This document shows, one piece after another, positions 1 to 11,100 of a stretch of DNA of 64,000 bases. Below the pieces are notes generated by a model. That model had not been told where the DNA came from. It ran no database searches and saw only the letters and a program-made list of their open reading frames with translations. The first letter of the stretch is position 1. Each line of letters opens with the position of its first letter. This DNA comes from Kiritimatiellia bacterium. GTDB lineage: Bacteria > Verrucomicrobiota > Kiritimatiellia > UBA8416 > JADHWI01. A program made the translations under genes and the position numbers. The stretch spans positions 45,786-109,785 of the forward strand of contig JASLPY010000009.1 in the NCBI GenBank assembly GCA_030744755.1, in the 5' to 3' direction.

Positions 1-2
1 GA

Positions 3-875
<873 letters not shown>

Positions 876-931
876 GACCGTGACGGGTCAACGCTTCACA
901 AGTGAAACCTGGCACCCGAGACCTCTAGAGA

Positions 932-1858
932 ATGGAAACACCAAAATACTTGCGGCTTTTGCCACCCGAGACAACCAGCCTCCTGTCGCGGTTGGAGTTC
1001 CTGGCGCGGGGCAAGGTGGAGGGTTTCATCACGGGCAGACATCGCAGCCCGCACAAGGGATTCTCGGTGGAATTCGCCGAACACCGCCAATACGCCGCGG
1101 GCGATGATTTGCGCAACCTCGACTGGCGCGTCTGGGGTCGCAGCGATCGCTACTACATAAAGGAATACACCGAGGAAACCAACCTGCGCGCCACCATCCT
1201 CGTTGATGCCTCGGGCTCGATGGCCTACACCGGCAAGCAAGCAGCCCAGGTTGACGGGCGTCCTCTTTCAAAATTCGAATACGCCCAGTACCTGGCCTCC
1301 GCATTGACCTATCTTCTCATCCAGCAGCAGGACGCCGTGGGACTGGTCACCTTTGACACGCACATCCGTAAGTACGTGCCTGCAAAAAGTCGGCCCAGCC
1401 AGGTACGACTCGTGCTGGATGAACTCGTGGCCACCAACCCCGGGGGAGAGACCGGAGTGGCCGAAATCTTTCACGACATCGCCGAGCGCGTACACAGGCG
1501 CGGCGTCATTATTATTATCAGCGACCTGTTCGACGATCCCGAGGAGATCAACAAGGCCCTGCGCCATTTTGGCTACCGCAAGCACGAGGTCATCGTGTTT
1601 CACGTCATGGCCGAAGAGGAACTCACGTTCCCGTTCAGTCGCTTCACGCATTTCCGCAACCTGGAAATGCTGACACACAGACTCCAGGTGGACCCCAAGG
1701 CAGTCAAGGCCGACTACCTGGAAAAGGTCAAAACCTTCATCAAAACCGTTGAAACCGGATGCGGCCAAATGCAGGCCGACTACGTTCCCATGACAACCAA
1801 ACAGAGTTTCGACACCGCCCTCGCGAATTTCCTGACGATGAGGAAGGGGAAGAGGTAA
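932..1858 (+). CDS. DUF58 domain protein with VWA-like fold
   Basis: A 308-residue soluble protein. Residues about 48-80 carry the DUF58 signature (EFAEHRQYAAGDD, LDWRVWGRSD), followed by a MIDAS-type DASGS at residues 92-96 and a second VWA strand IIIISDLFDD. This gives a VWA-like metal-binding fold. DUF58 proteins are the usual partners of MoxR ATPases and of BatA-type membrane proteins, and the three genes are consecutive here. No signal peptide or membrane segment is visible, so it is probably cytoplasmic and may link MoxR to the membrane VWA proteins. The start at 932 has only a weak purine stretch upstream. Family call is firm, role inferred. Confidence 0.93.
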   Translation: METPKYLRLLPPETTSLLSRLEFLARGKVEGFITGRHRSPHKGFSVEFAEHRQYAAGDDLRNLDWRVWGRSDRYYIKEYTEETNLRATILVDASGSMAYTGKQAAQVDGRPLSKFEYAQYLASALTYLLIQQQDAVGLVTFDTHIRKYVPAKSRPSQVRLVLDELVATNPGGETGVAEIFHDIAERVHRRGVIIIISDLFDDPEEINKALRHFGYRKHEVIVFHVMAEEELTFPFSRFTHFRNLEMLTHRLQVDPKAVKADYLEKVKTFIKTVETGCGQMQADYVPMTTKQSFDTALANFLTMRKGKR

Positions 1859-1932
1859 AGGGTATCCGGAAAGGTAGTGACAGAACTGGTTTGACGGGCT
1901 CCCGGCTGTAGACGGCAGCAGAAACTGCTGGC

Positions 1933-2004
1933 TTGGAGTATTGGAGTACTGGAGTAATGTCAGAGCAATTCGAAATATGGCGCCTCTATCACACCATTAC
2001 TCCA
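1933..2004. repeat. TTGGAGTA octamer repeat with hairpin
   Basis: In the 223-base gap after the DUF58 gene, three tandem copies of a TTGGAGTA-like octamer (1933-1956) run into TGGAGTAATG (1950-1959), which is the exact reverse complement of CATTACTCCA at 1995-2004. The transcript could fold with a 10-bp stem. It looks like a dispersed intergenic repeat rather than a terminator, because no T run follows. Confidence 0.6.
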
Positions 2005-2081
2005 CGTTTGTGGCGGATTACCGAACGCAATCTGACGTTAACTTTCTTCGGACAGACTTAGACTGACAACGGAAGAAGCGA

Positions 2082-4670
2082 ATGTTGTTCTTGAATGCAG
2101 GTCTTTTGCTGGGTATGGCTGCGGTGAGCATTCCCATCATCATCCACCTCTTTAGCCGCAGGACCGCTACTTACCTCGACTGGGGCGCCATACGTTTCCT
2201 GCTGGACTCGATCGTGACACGCCGTCGCAGAATCATGCTGGAAGAGGCCCTCCTGATGATCACGCGCTGCCTAGTGCTGACATCCATCGCCCTGGCAATG
2301 GCGCGCCCTTTTGTGCCGCCCGGATCCAGGATTCCCTGGGTAGTCATTATGCCCATGATTCTGCTGGCTGTGGTCTGCCTGTGCGCCGCCGTGGCCGTCT
2401 GGTCTATCCCCCGCTGGAGAAAATGGCTGCTGGTCTCGTTCCTGGCCCTTCTGATCCTGGCTTGCCTTGCCGTCACGCTTGAGAAGTTCCTGAACTTGCG
2501 CCGTTTTGGTGGAGGCAAACAGCAGGACGTGGCCATCGTGATCGACGGCTCCATGTCTATGATGTTGGAGGTAGGCGGAAAGAGCAACTTCGACCGTGCC
2601 GTGGACCAGGCCAGGGAACTTGTCAAGAGTGCCCGCACCGGAATAGATTTCAGCATCATCGTCGGAGGATCATCACCCGCGTTGATAACGCCCTTGCCGG
2701 TCGGCGACCGGACCGAACTGACGGAACTCATCGACGGTCTCAAGCCGGTGGGCGGATCGATGGACGCAGTCGCGACGCTGCTGGAATCGGTCGAAGCCCT
2801 GGCGCGCGGGTTCCATCCCTCCAAGCAGATCATTATCATCAGTGACGGCCAGGATACGGGTTGGCACACCGAGAGCCCGGCCCAGTGGCGGCTCGTCTAC
2901 GATGCCGTTAAACGCCTTCCAGTGGCGCCGCAGATCATCCTGCGCACCCTCGACCTGCCGAAGGAATTCAGAAACGCGGCCGTGGCCGACGTGACCTTCT
3001 CGCGCGACGTGGTGGGAACCGACCGCGAAGTCACCGTCAACGTGCGTGTTGAAAATACAGGCACTGAGGCCGTTACACCCAACGAAGTGAAACTGACAGT
3101 TGGCGGGGAGGAATTGATCGACAACACGCTGGGCCAGATAGTGCCCGGGGCATCGGAGACGCTGCGTTTCCCCTACCACTTCAAGAAGGAGGGGTCGCAC
3201 GTGATGACTGCGCGTGTGGTCGTCAACGATGAACTGCCCCAGGACAACGAATTCCCGCGGGTGCGTCACGTTATAGGCAGGCTGCCCGTCCTGCTGGTCG
3301 ACGGCAATCCCGCAGGGCGTTTCATGGAAAGGGCGGCGGCTTTCACGGCGCTGGCTCTCGCGCCCGCCCCACGGACGGCTAACGGCGAGGATGCGGTACA
3401 GCCCGTCCCTCAACCCGCTGGTGGAACCCCCGATTTCCTGGTGCGCCCGGAGCTGGTCGATGCCCCGGGACTGGCAGAGGTGGAATCGTTCGACGACTAC
3501 GCGGTGATCGTGCTGGCCGACGTTCCGCGCGTGCCCGAACGGACGGCCGACAGGCTGGCCAGCTACGTATCCGCCGGCGGGGGCCTGCTGGTCGCCCCCG
3601 GCGAACGCGCGATCCCCGAGTTTTACAACGAATGGAGTCAAGGTGCGGGGCGGCGGCTCATGCCGGCGCAACTCGAGCAGCGAGCGATCATCGAAAATCC
3701 GGACGACGAAGCCACGCCTTCCCTCAGTACCTTCAGCCATCGCTGCCTGCGCACCGTGGCCGATGCCGGACAGAGCGATATCGGCAGCTTGCGCCTGTCC
3801 GCCTATTGGCAGCTCAAGGAAGACGACTACGACGAAAACGTTGGCGTCGGCGGGCGCTTCAACAATGGCGACGCCTTCCTCGTCGAACGCAAGCTGGGCA
3901 GGGGCTTCGTGCTGGTCAGCGCCTGTTCGCTGGATACGCGCGGAAGCAACCTGGCGACGCGCCATGCGTTTGTGCCTCTTCTGCACGAGATGGTCAGCTA
4001 CCTCGCAAACCCGGCCGGAGTTCAACTGAAGTGCGAGCCGGGCGCCGGACTTGCCCTGCGTCTCACGGACAAGGCTCCAGCTTCCGGCACGCGTGCTTCC
4101 CGCACTGCCCCCGACGTCCGGACCCCCGCCACGGCCGTTGCCCCGGATGGCGGGAAACGTGCCGCCCAGCTGATCACGGGTGCCGAGGGCATCCGCGCCA
4201 CTGTTGGTGGACATGCCGTACCGGGCCTGTACCGGATCGAGCTGCCGGAGGACGGCCGCACGCCGTTGACAGATGTTCTCGCCGCAGACGGCACAATCCC
4301 GTTCACAGTTGAAGGCAGTGTCAACGAGAGCCGCCTCTCCGTGCTCGATGACGAAGACATCACGTTTGTGACCAAGTATGCCGATTTCGTGCAGACCGAA
4401 TCACTCGACCAAGTGAAACACATTCTCTCGGGCAAAGCCTTTGGCGAAGAACTCTGGAAGTTCCTTGCCGTGGGGGCGCTGTTTTTCCTGCTGGCCGAAA
4501 ACGCTCTCACGCGCTGGATTGCCATGCGGCGCAAGTCCGGTCAGAACCTCCAGATAGAATTCGAAGAGAAAAACGCCCCCTCACCGGGCTTTATCGAGCA
4601 AGCGAAAAGAATCAAAGAAAAGCTCGCCCGGGCACGCGTGGCCGGCAGCCCTTCGGCAAGTTCAGGATAG
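2082..4670 (+). CDS. BatA-like membrane protein with VWA domain
   Basis: 862 residues. The first 80 form the BatA-type N-terminus: hydrophobic segment, IIHLFSRR, then LDWGAIRFL and a second hydrophobic stretch. Two more hydrophobic segments lie at about 85-107 and 115-133. A VWA domain follows with MIDAS DGSMS at 155-159 and IIIISDGQD further on. After it come a CARDB/Ig-like segment (residues about 300-400, VENTGTEAV), a class I glutamine-amidotransferase-like region of the sort seen in such proteins, and a C-terminal membrane helix followed by a basic tail. A purine-rich GGAAGAAG lies just upstream of the ATG. It likely sits in the cytoplasmic membrane with the VWA domain outside and works with MoxR and DUF58. 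Family firm, exact job unknown. Confidence 0.9.
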   Translation: MLFLNAGLLLGMAAVSIPIIIHLFSRRTATYLDWGAIRFLLDSIVTRRRRIMLEEALLMITRCLVLTSIALAMARPFVPPGSRIPWVVIMPMILLAVVCLCAAVAVWSIPRWRKWLLVSFLALLILACLAVTLEKFLNLRRFGGGKQQDVAIVIDGSMSMMLEVGGKSNFDRAVDQARELVKSARTGIDFSIIVGGSSPALITPLPVGDRTELTELIDGLKPVGGSMDAVATLLESVEALARGFHPSKQIIIISDGQDTGWHTESPAQWRLVYDAVKRLPVAPQIILRTLDLPKEFRNAAVADVTFSRDVVGTDREVTVNVRVENTGTEAVTPNEVKLTVGGEELIDNTLGQIVPGASETLRFPYHFKKEGSHVMTARVVVNDELPQDNEFPRVRHVIGRLPVLLVDGNPAGRFMERAAAFTALALAPAPRTANGEDAVQPVPQPAGGTPDFLVRPELVDAPGLAEVESFDDYAVIVLADVPRVPERTADRLASYVSAGGGLLVAPGERAIPEFYNEWSQGAGRRLMPAQLEQRAIIENPDDEATPSLSTFSHRCLRTVADAGQSDIGSLRLSAYWQLKEDDYDENVGVGGRFNNGDAFLVERKLGRGFVLVSACSLDTRGSNLATRHAFVPLLHEMVSYLANPAGVQLKCEPGAGLALRLTDKAPASGTRASRTAPDVRTPATAVAPDGGKRAAQLITGAEGIRATVGGHAVPGLYRIELPEDGRTPLTDVLAADGTIPFTVEGSVNESRLSVLDDEDITFVTKYADFVQTESLDQVKHILSGKAFGEELWKFLAVGALFFLLAENALTRWIAMRRKSGQNLQIEFEEKNAPSPGFIEQAKRIKEKLARARVAGSPSASSG

Positions 4671-4708
4671 ACGGTGAGGTGAAAGGAACGCCACATTAGA
4701 AGTGCAGT

Positions 4709-4760
4709 GGGAGGGGCAGCGGCCTCGCTGCCCGCGGACGCCGAGGCCGGCGTCCCTCCC
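4709..4760. repeat. three-way-junction-like palindrome
   Basis: An outer stem GGGAGG (4709-4714) / CCTCCC (4755-4760) encloses two perfect inner hairpins: GGGCAGCG / CGCTGCCC (4714-4721 and 4726-4733) and GGACGCC / GGCGTCC (4736-4742 and 4749-4755), with bases shared at the joints. The whole could fold into a cloverleaf-like junction. No T run follows directly. It is probably a dispersed palindromic repeat placed in the gap between two VWA genes. Confidence 0.6.
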
Positions 4761-4795
4761 GTAGGTGCGTAATGGCATAGTAGAATGACTTTGAT

Positions 4796-4816
4796 CCCGT
4801 CCTCAGGACGGGGTTT
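4796..4816 (+). terminator. possible weak intrinsic terminator inside the operon
   Basis: CCCGTCC (4796-4802), loop TCA, GGACGGG (4806-4812), then GTTT. The 7-bp GC-rich stem followed by a short T run resembles an attenuating terminator between the BatA-like gene and the next VWA gene. The T run is short, so termination would be partial at best. Confidence 0.35.
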
Positions 4817-4850
4817 CCGAAAATGAAAAGAACATCTAAACGAGACATTG

Positions 4851-7800
4851 ATGACTGATATCGAATTCGGCAGAGCTGACATGATCACGGGAGCGGTCCC
4901 CACGTTTCTCGTTGTCCTGATGCTGCTGGCGTTCCTTGGCGCCTGGATTGGCACGCACCTGTTCAAGCGCGGCTTCGAGCATCCCCTCCTGCATCGCACC
5001 TCCATCCTGGTCCGCATCCTGATCGGGTCCGCCGCGGTATGGGCTATGTTCCAGGTCGCGGGCCGGTTCCTGCTGCTGACCACGAGCTGGTCGCTGTGGT
5101 TCTCGGCCCTGCTGTGTGCCACCGCCGTGGAAGTGTCTGCCTGGCTCTACGGGCTGGATCGCGCCTCGGTGTCTCCCGGTATCGGCCGTGTGCTCCTGGC
5201 CCTGCGCATCGGCATGATCGTGCTGGTCGTCATCATACTGGTTCAGCCGGTCCTGTCGCGCGAGCTTAGAAAAGGCATAGACCGCTGCGTGGTAGTGCTG
5301 ATCGATGACTCGGAGTCGATGCACTTTGTAGACAGAAACCTGGGTGTCCTCGACAAACTGAAGATCGCCGCCCTTTACGACGTAGAGGCAGCCAGGGATC
5401 GTTATCAACTCGGAACCGTTGTGGATGACCTGCGGGATCTCCGCGAAGACCTGCGCGCCCAGCAGGAGGACCTCGCGGCACAAGGCGCCAAGCCGGCCGC
5501 CGGGGAGGTAAAGAAGAGGAAGAAGGGGTTGAAGGAATCGCTCGAGCAAGCGCGCGCGTCAGTCACGCAGCACGAGCGAGTTGTAGCACAAGTCGCGCTC
5601 GAAGGACAGTCTCTCGACCAGGCCGTGCGCGAACGCATGAGCGATATACACCACCGCCTCAAAGACCGCTTGGGACGTCAACTGGATGAAGCCCTGCTGA
5701 GGGTTGATGGTATCGATGAAGAGTTCTCCGCTCAGCAGTACCGGCCTGTGCGCGAACAAATGAACGCGGTTCTCGACGAGCTGGACCAGCTTCTGCAGCG
5801 CCTGCCTCCGGCCATTGCCGGTGCGAACCAGGCCTACTACAACTCCCTTAGCGAAGATAAGCGTCAGGCCATCGACAGGGGTGCAGCACGCACGCGCGCC
5901 GCTATTGCCCGTGAACTCCTTCTCAGCGACAAGCTCGACGGCAAGAGCATCATGCAACGCCTGCGGGACAAGTATACGGTCAAGGTCGTTCGCTTCGCTG
6001 CCGAGTCAGAGGAAATAGATGCCGAGAAGTGGATCCGGGAAGAAGGCGCCCAGCGGCTGAAATCAGAGGCTCCCACCAAAGAAACTGACGAAATTGCCGC
6101 CGGGCCCGTCCCTCCCGTTCTGCCCGGGGAGGCCGCAGGGGCCAAAGGGGAGTTTCGACAGTCCACCGACTTGACCGGCGCCCTGGAAGACCTGGCCGAG
6201 AAGATCCCACCGCAAAACCTGGCCGGTGTACTCCTGCTGACCGACGGCCGCCACAACGGTGCGTCGCGGGTTGAAGCCGTAGCCAGGACCCTAGGCGTTC
6301 AGAACTCACCCGTCTGTCCCGTGGTCATCGGCGCCACGGATCCACCCATAGATGCCGCCATCCTCAAGTCCAAGGCCCCCGAGACCGTCTATCTCGGCGA
6401 CCGCATGAGCGTCCGCGTCGACCTCAAGCTGGATGGCTTGCGCGGCGAGAAAGTGCGCGTGAAACTGATGCACGAGGATGAAATCGTGGATGAGGAGACA
6501 ATCGACGTTCCCGATAAGAGCTTCCGCACCACGGCGCATTTTGCGGACACCCCCGAGGAAGAAGGGGTCTTCATCTACACGGTGGAAGTCGAACAGCTCG
6601 AACGCGAGATCTTTCACGACAACAACACCTGTCAGTTCGATGTGGCGGTCTCGGATGACCGCACCAACGTATTGCTGGTTGAAAACAAACCGCGCTGGGA
6701 ATACCGGTACCTTCGCAACCTCCTTTACGGGCGGGACAAGTCCGTGCATCTGCAGTTCGTTCTTCTCAATCCGTCACTACTGACGGATGCGCCTCCCCTT
6801 GAGCGGGTGCGTGCATCCGCGGCGCGCGAATTCGGTGATTCGGAAGCCACGGATCTCCCCATGGGCAGGAGCGAATGGCTGAAGTTCGACGTCATCATTC
6901 TGGGTGACATTCCCCCCGGGGCGCTGGATAGCCAGGCGCTACACCATATCGAGCACTGTGTCGAGAACCGCGGGACGCTACTGGTCGTGATCAGCGGTCC
7001 GCTCCACATGCCCCATGCCTTTGACAGCAGCGTGATGAAGCGCATGCTTCCCATCGAGTATGAACAAGACGATTCGCCGCAATTCATATCTCCCGAGCCT
7101 GCCTACCGCATGGCACTGACGCCCGACGGGCGCGTCCACATGATCACACGCCAGTCCAGCAGTTCTTCCGAGAACCGGCAGATCTGGGCTGGTGTGCCGC
7201 CGCTGGTCTGGCGCCATGCCATCCGCGGCACCAAGGACGGTGCCACCGTTCTGGCCTACGCCGAACCCGTCGCGTTCGAGACGACTCCACCGACGGGGGC
7301 TGCTCCGGGGGGAGAACAGGCAGTGGCGGCCACCGACACTGAGGACACTACACAGCGCCCTTCGGCCGATCTTCAAGCTTTAAAGGACAGAATTGCCCAG
7401 AGAGAGGATCGTCACAAACAAAACGCGCTGCTTGTTATACAGAAGTACGGAACAGGGCGTGTGGCCATGTTCAACTTCGACCAGACGTGGCGGCTGCGCT
7501 ATCGCACCGGCGATATATATCACCACAAACTCTGGGGGCAGTTGCTGCGCTGGGGAACCGGGGAGAATCTTAGATCCGGCACCGACCTGGTGCGCGTGGG
7601 GAGCGACAAGCTCACCTACGGTCTCGACGAACCCATCACGATCATCGCCAAGATTCTTGATGAGGATTACGAACCGGTCCAGGAGTCCCGTGTCTACGCA
7701 CGCATCTACAAGGACAACAATCTCCTGTCACAGAAGCGCCTGGTCTATCGCAAGGATTCCAACGGTATCTACGAGACCCAACTTCCGCCTCTCGCTGAAT

Positions 7801-8150
7801 CCGGCCGTTATCGGATCGAATTGCAGGGACGCAAGATTGCCAGCATTCTCAGTTCAACCGACACCGACAAGGTAGAGACCGAATTACTGGTAATGAACAT
7901 CAGGAACTCCATCGAGTTGGCCGAACTGACGGCCGACCGGGATGTTCCCACCAGGATCGCCGGCCTCAGTGACGGCGCGATCTCCACGCCGGAAGACGCC
8001 GCCAAAGTGCTTGACGCCTTCGGTGCTCCGAGAGAAACTTTCATCGAGAGGAATGATACAGCCCTCTGGGATTGGTGGCCGCTGTTTTGCCTGATGGTCG
8101 GCATCATCACCACGGAGTGGATTGTTCGTAAGAGGAGAGGATTAATCTGA
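4851..8150 (+). CDS. large membrane protein with a VWA domain split by a coiled coil
   Basis: About 1099 residues; ATG at 4851 is preferred to the TTG three bases earlier. There are membrane segments near residues 17-35, 50-70, 80-100 and 115-133. Right after the last one comes a VWA first strand with MIDAS-like DDSES (about residues 153-157), but the rest of the VWA fold (VLLLTDGRHNG) is only reached near residue 460. Between them is a highly charged, helical insertion of about 200 residues rich in Leu, Glu, Arg and Gln (about 165-365). Further C-terminal are Ig-like segments, an amidotransferase-like region and a final membrane helix ending WIVRKRRG. The protein resembles the BatA-like neighbour in layout and probably belongs to the same membrane complex. 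Confidence 0.85.
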   Translation: MTDIEFGRADMITGAVPTFLVVLMLLAFLGAWIGTHLFKRGFEHPLLHRTSILVRILIGSAAVWAMFQVAGRFLLLTTSWSLWFSALLCATAVEVSAWLYGLDRASVSPGIGRVLLALRIGMIVLVVIILVQPVLSRELRKGIDRCVVVLIDDSESMHFVDRNLGVLDKLKIAALYDVEAARDRYQLGTVVDDLRDLREDLRAQQEDLAAQGAKPAAGEVKKRKKGLKESLEQARASVTQHERVVAQVALEGQSLDQAVRERMSDIHHRLKDRLGRQLDEALLRVDGIDEEFSAQQYRPVREQMNAVLDELDQLLQRLPPAIAGANQAYYNSLSEDKRQAIDRGAARTRAAIARELLLSDKLDGKSIMQRLRDKYTVKVVRFAAESEEIDAEKWIREEGAQRLKSEAPTKETDEIAAGPVPPVLPGEAAGAKGEFRQSTDLTGALEDLAEKIPPQNLAGVLLLTDGRHNGASRVEAVARTLGVQNSPVCPVVIGATDPPIDAAILKSKAPETVYLGDRMSVRVDLKLDGLRGEKVRVKLMHEDEIVDEETIDVPDKSFRTTAHFADTPEEEGVFIYTVEVEQLEREIFHDNNTCQFDVAVSDDRTNVLLVENKPRWEYRYLRNLLYGRDKSVHLQFVLLNPSLLTDAPPLERVRASAAREFGDSEATDLPMGRSEWLKFDVIILGDIPPGALDSQALHHIEHCVENRGTLLVVISGPLHMPHAFDSSVMKRMLPIEYEQDDSPQFISPEPAYRMALTPDGRVHMITRQSSSSSENRQIWAGVPPLVWRHAIRGTKDGATVLAYAEPVAFETTPPTGAAPGGEQAVAATDTEDTTQRPSADLQALKDRIAQREDRHKQNALLVIQKYGTGRVAMFNFDQTWRLRYRTGDIYHHKLWGQLLRWGTGENLRSGTDLVRVGSDKLTYGLDEPITIIAKILDEDYEPVQESRVYARIYKDNNLLSQKRLVYRKDSNGIYETQLPPLAESGRYRIELQGRKIASILSSTDTDKVETELLVMNIRNSIELAELTADRDVPTRIAGLSDGAISTPEDAAKVLDAFGAPRETFIERNDTALWDWWPLFCLMVGIITTEWIVRKRRGLI

Positions 8151-8167
8151 AACCTGAAGATGTAAAC

Positions 8168-11100
8168 ATGACACCCGACAATGACAGACATTTCGAAGAA
8201 CTTCCACCCGCCATCGTGGCGGCGCTGAAGGGCCTTATCAACCGGGTGCACTTCGTTATCTGGTTGCGCGGGAGCCTGGCCGTGGCCGCGGTTTTCGTGG
8301 GATCGATGCTTGCCATCATGGCCATCGACGCCTCCGTTGTCCTGATACCACAAAGCGTACGCTGGCTGACCTCGGCCGGGGGTATCATTGCTACTCTCGG
8401 CACCGCCTACTGGCTTCTGTGCCGGCCTTTCCGGAAAAAACTCACCCTGACCAGGATCGCACGCCTGCTGGAGACAAGGCACGAGGAACTGGAAGAGCGC
8501 ATCAGTTCCGCGGTGGAACTGCTGTCGAGCAAGGAAAGTGACGATTACCTCGGGTCCCGGCAACTGATAGACATCCTCGCCAATGAAGCCGTATCCGACG
8601 TGAGCTCCCTGAATCCCCAGTCTGAGTTCACCACCCAGGCTGCCCGGCCTTACATCGTGGCCTCGTCGGTCTTCATGGCCGTACTTGTCCTGCTCTTCAT
8701 TGCCTGGCCGGGCCAGACCTCCAGGCTCTTTGCCCGTGCCCTGGCTCCTTACGCCGAGATAGGCAATGTCCACGCGGCGAAGCTCGGAATCAAGCCGGGC
8801 GACACGGTCATTGCTTCGGGCGATCCCCTGCTGATCGAAGTGGAGATGTACCTCCCGGCGGTTTCCCGGGCCGAATTGAGGCGGGTTCACGAAGACGGAT
8901 CCGAGGTGGTTGAGCGCATGACCCTCCTCTCCGCGAAAGAAGACAAGATATCCCGCTTCTCACTGAGATTCCCGGTGGTCACCGAGACATTCAGGTACCG
9001 CGTAAGGGCCGGCAGGGCTGTCAGCGGGTACTACACCATAGAGGTGGTACAGCGTCCGGCCGTGGAGAACCTGACCGTGCGCTACGACTTCCCCGCTTAC
9101 ACGCGCCTGCCCCCGCATATTGACGCCGACAGCACCGGCGATATCGTTGCCCTGGCCGGCACACACACCACGATCGCCGCCCACTTGAATAAGGATATCC
9201 AGTCCGGAGACCTCATGGTCGACGGCGCAGCCACGCCCGGCCGCACGGACAGCCGAAAGGATAAGCGTCCCTTGCTGAGCTGGCCGGTCACGCTGCAAAA
9301 CAAGCAGTCCGGCACGTGGTGGCTGGAGGTCAAGGACCTCAATGGGTTCGAGAACCTTCCGGCAATGCGAAAACTCAGGGCGCTGGCCGACCGCGTGCCC
9401 AGCATCCAGATAACCGAACCAGCCCAGGCCACTCTCAAACTCAAACCCGATGATCTTGTCCCCTTTCTCTATGTGGCAAGGGACGATTTCGGCATTGGCG
9501 CGGTGAACATGCTGGTGGCAATTGATGGCGCCGACGCAGATCTGACTCCCGGGGAGTTACCCGCGGGGCAGGAAGGCGTACCGGGTATATGGCTCGGGAA
9601 GACCGCCCTGGACCTGTCCGCCCTGGACCTGGAGCGTGCACGCCGCCTGACCGTCCAGCTTAGTGTGGCCGATATCCTTCCTGCGAGCATGGGCGGGCCG
9701 CAGTCCGTAGTTAGCGAGAAAATCACAATAGATATCGATCGTGGGGCGAAATCGTTCGTCAAGCAGACCTTCGATGCGCAGGAAAAGGAAATTCGCGAGG
9801 GCCTGGAGGACGCCCTGGCCAAACTCGAGGGTGCCGAAAGGGTCACCAAGAAAGCTGTTAGCCTGCCCGAAAACCAGGGCAAAGACCCCTGGACAAAGGC
9901 GAAGGACGAGATTGAAGCTATGCGCCGGGAATTGGCTGCCGTGGAATCGGAAATGCGCGACATGTCTGAGAAAGTGGAAGGCACCGCCTTCTCGCGGCTC
10001 GGCCCGCAGATGGCCAGCGCCGTCGCTGACGGTATCGAGCCGGCCCGAAAGGAAGCCGAGTTGATTCAACTGTCGGACAAAGCTGCCGATCGCAAGGCCC
10101 ACGCCCAGGCCGCTGATGCGGAAATCGGCGACTCCATTGCACAGGTGGAAGACCTCCTCAAAGAGCTTGATAAGACCGCCGAACAGGTCGATGCGCTGGC
10201 CAAGCTTTCCGACATGGCTCGCCAGGAAGCAAGACTGGCCCAGGCCGCACAGGACCTCGCGGCGGCAGGTCAGGACATCCAACCGTGGCAGCAGGAGCAA
10301 CAGGCTCTGGCGGGTCAACTCGCTGAGATGGTGAAGGGCAATCCCGAGGCCATGCAGAACCTGATTGACGGTCAGCAGCGGGAGGCGGGGGCCCTGGCCA
10401 GGCAGGCCGCCGGATTGGCTGAAAGACAGGAGGCCCTGCGCCAAATTGCCGACAATATGCAGGCGCCCGAGGCGACGGACCAGGTTCGCCAGGCCCTTCT
10501 GGATGAAATCCAGCGACAGCAGCGTGACGTTGCACGCGACACGGTGGGACTTCAGCAAGGGATGTCAGAAGAACAGGGAGAACCGTTCCAGCAGGTGGCC
10601 CAAGCTGCGCAGACTACCTGGGACGCGGCGCAGGAAGTCGCGCACGACAACCTTGACCAGGCTCTGGATTCAGCTCAGCAGGCTCAGCAGCAACTTCAAC
10701 AGGCCGCTTCTCAACTTCAACAGCAGTCGCCTCGGCAACCTTCCGGTCAGAGCCCGTCAGGACAATCACCTTCAGGACAATCACCCTCAGGACAATCACC
10801 TTCAGGGCAATCACCCTCAGGGCAATCACCTTCGGAACAATCACCCTCAGGACAATCACCCTCAGGACAGTCAGCCCAACAGGGCAGCCCCCAGGGTCAG
10901 CAGGCGGCACAACTTGCTGACAGGCAGGCAGCCATTGCCGATCAGATAGACTCCATTGCGCAGGGCAACCTGGGCGACGCCCTGGCTGCCATGCAGGAGC
11001 AGATAGATCAGGACGCCGGAGGTCTTGCACAGGATGCGGCCAGCTTGGAAGACAGCGTTACGGACTGGTCTCCTGAGTCAGAACCGCCATTCGGCTTGGC

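Noticed and set aside
2673..4214. 513-codon open frame on the minus strand
   Set aside because: It lies wholly within the BatA-like gene, has no recognisable domain and reflects the GC-rich third-position pattern of the real gene.
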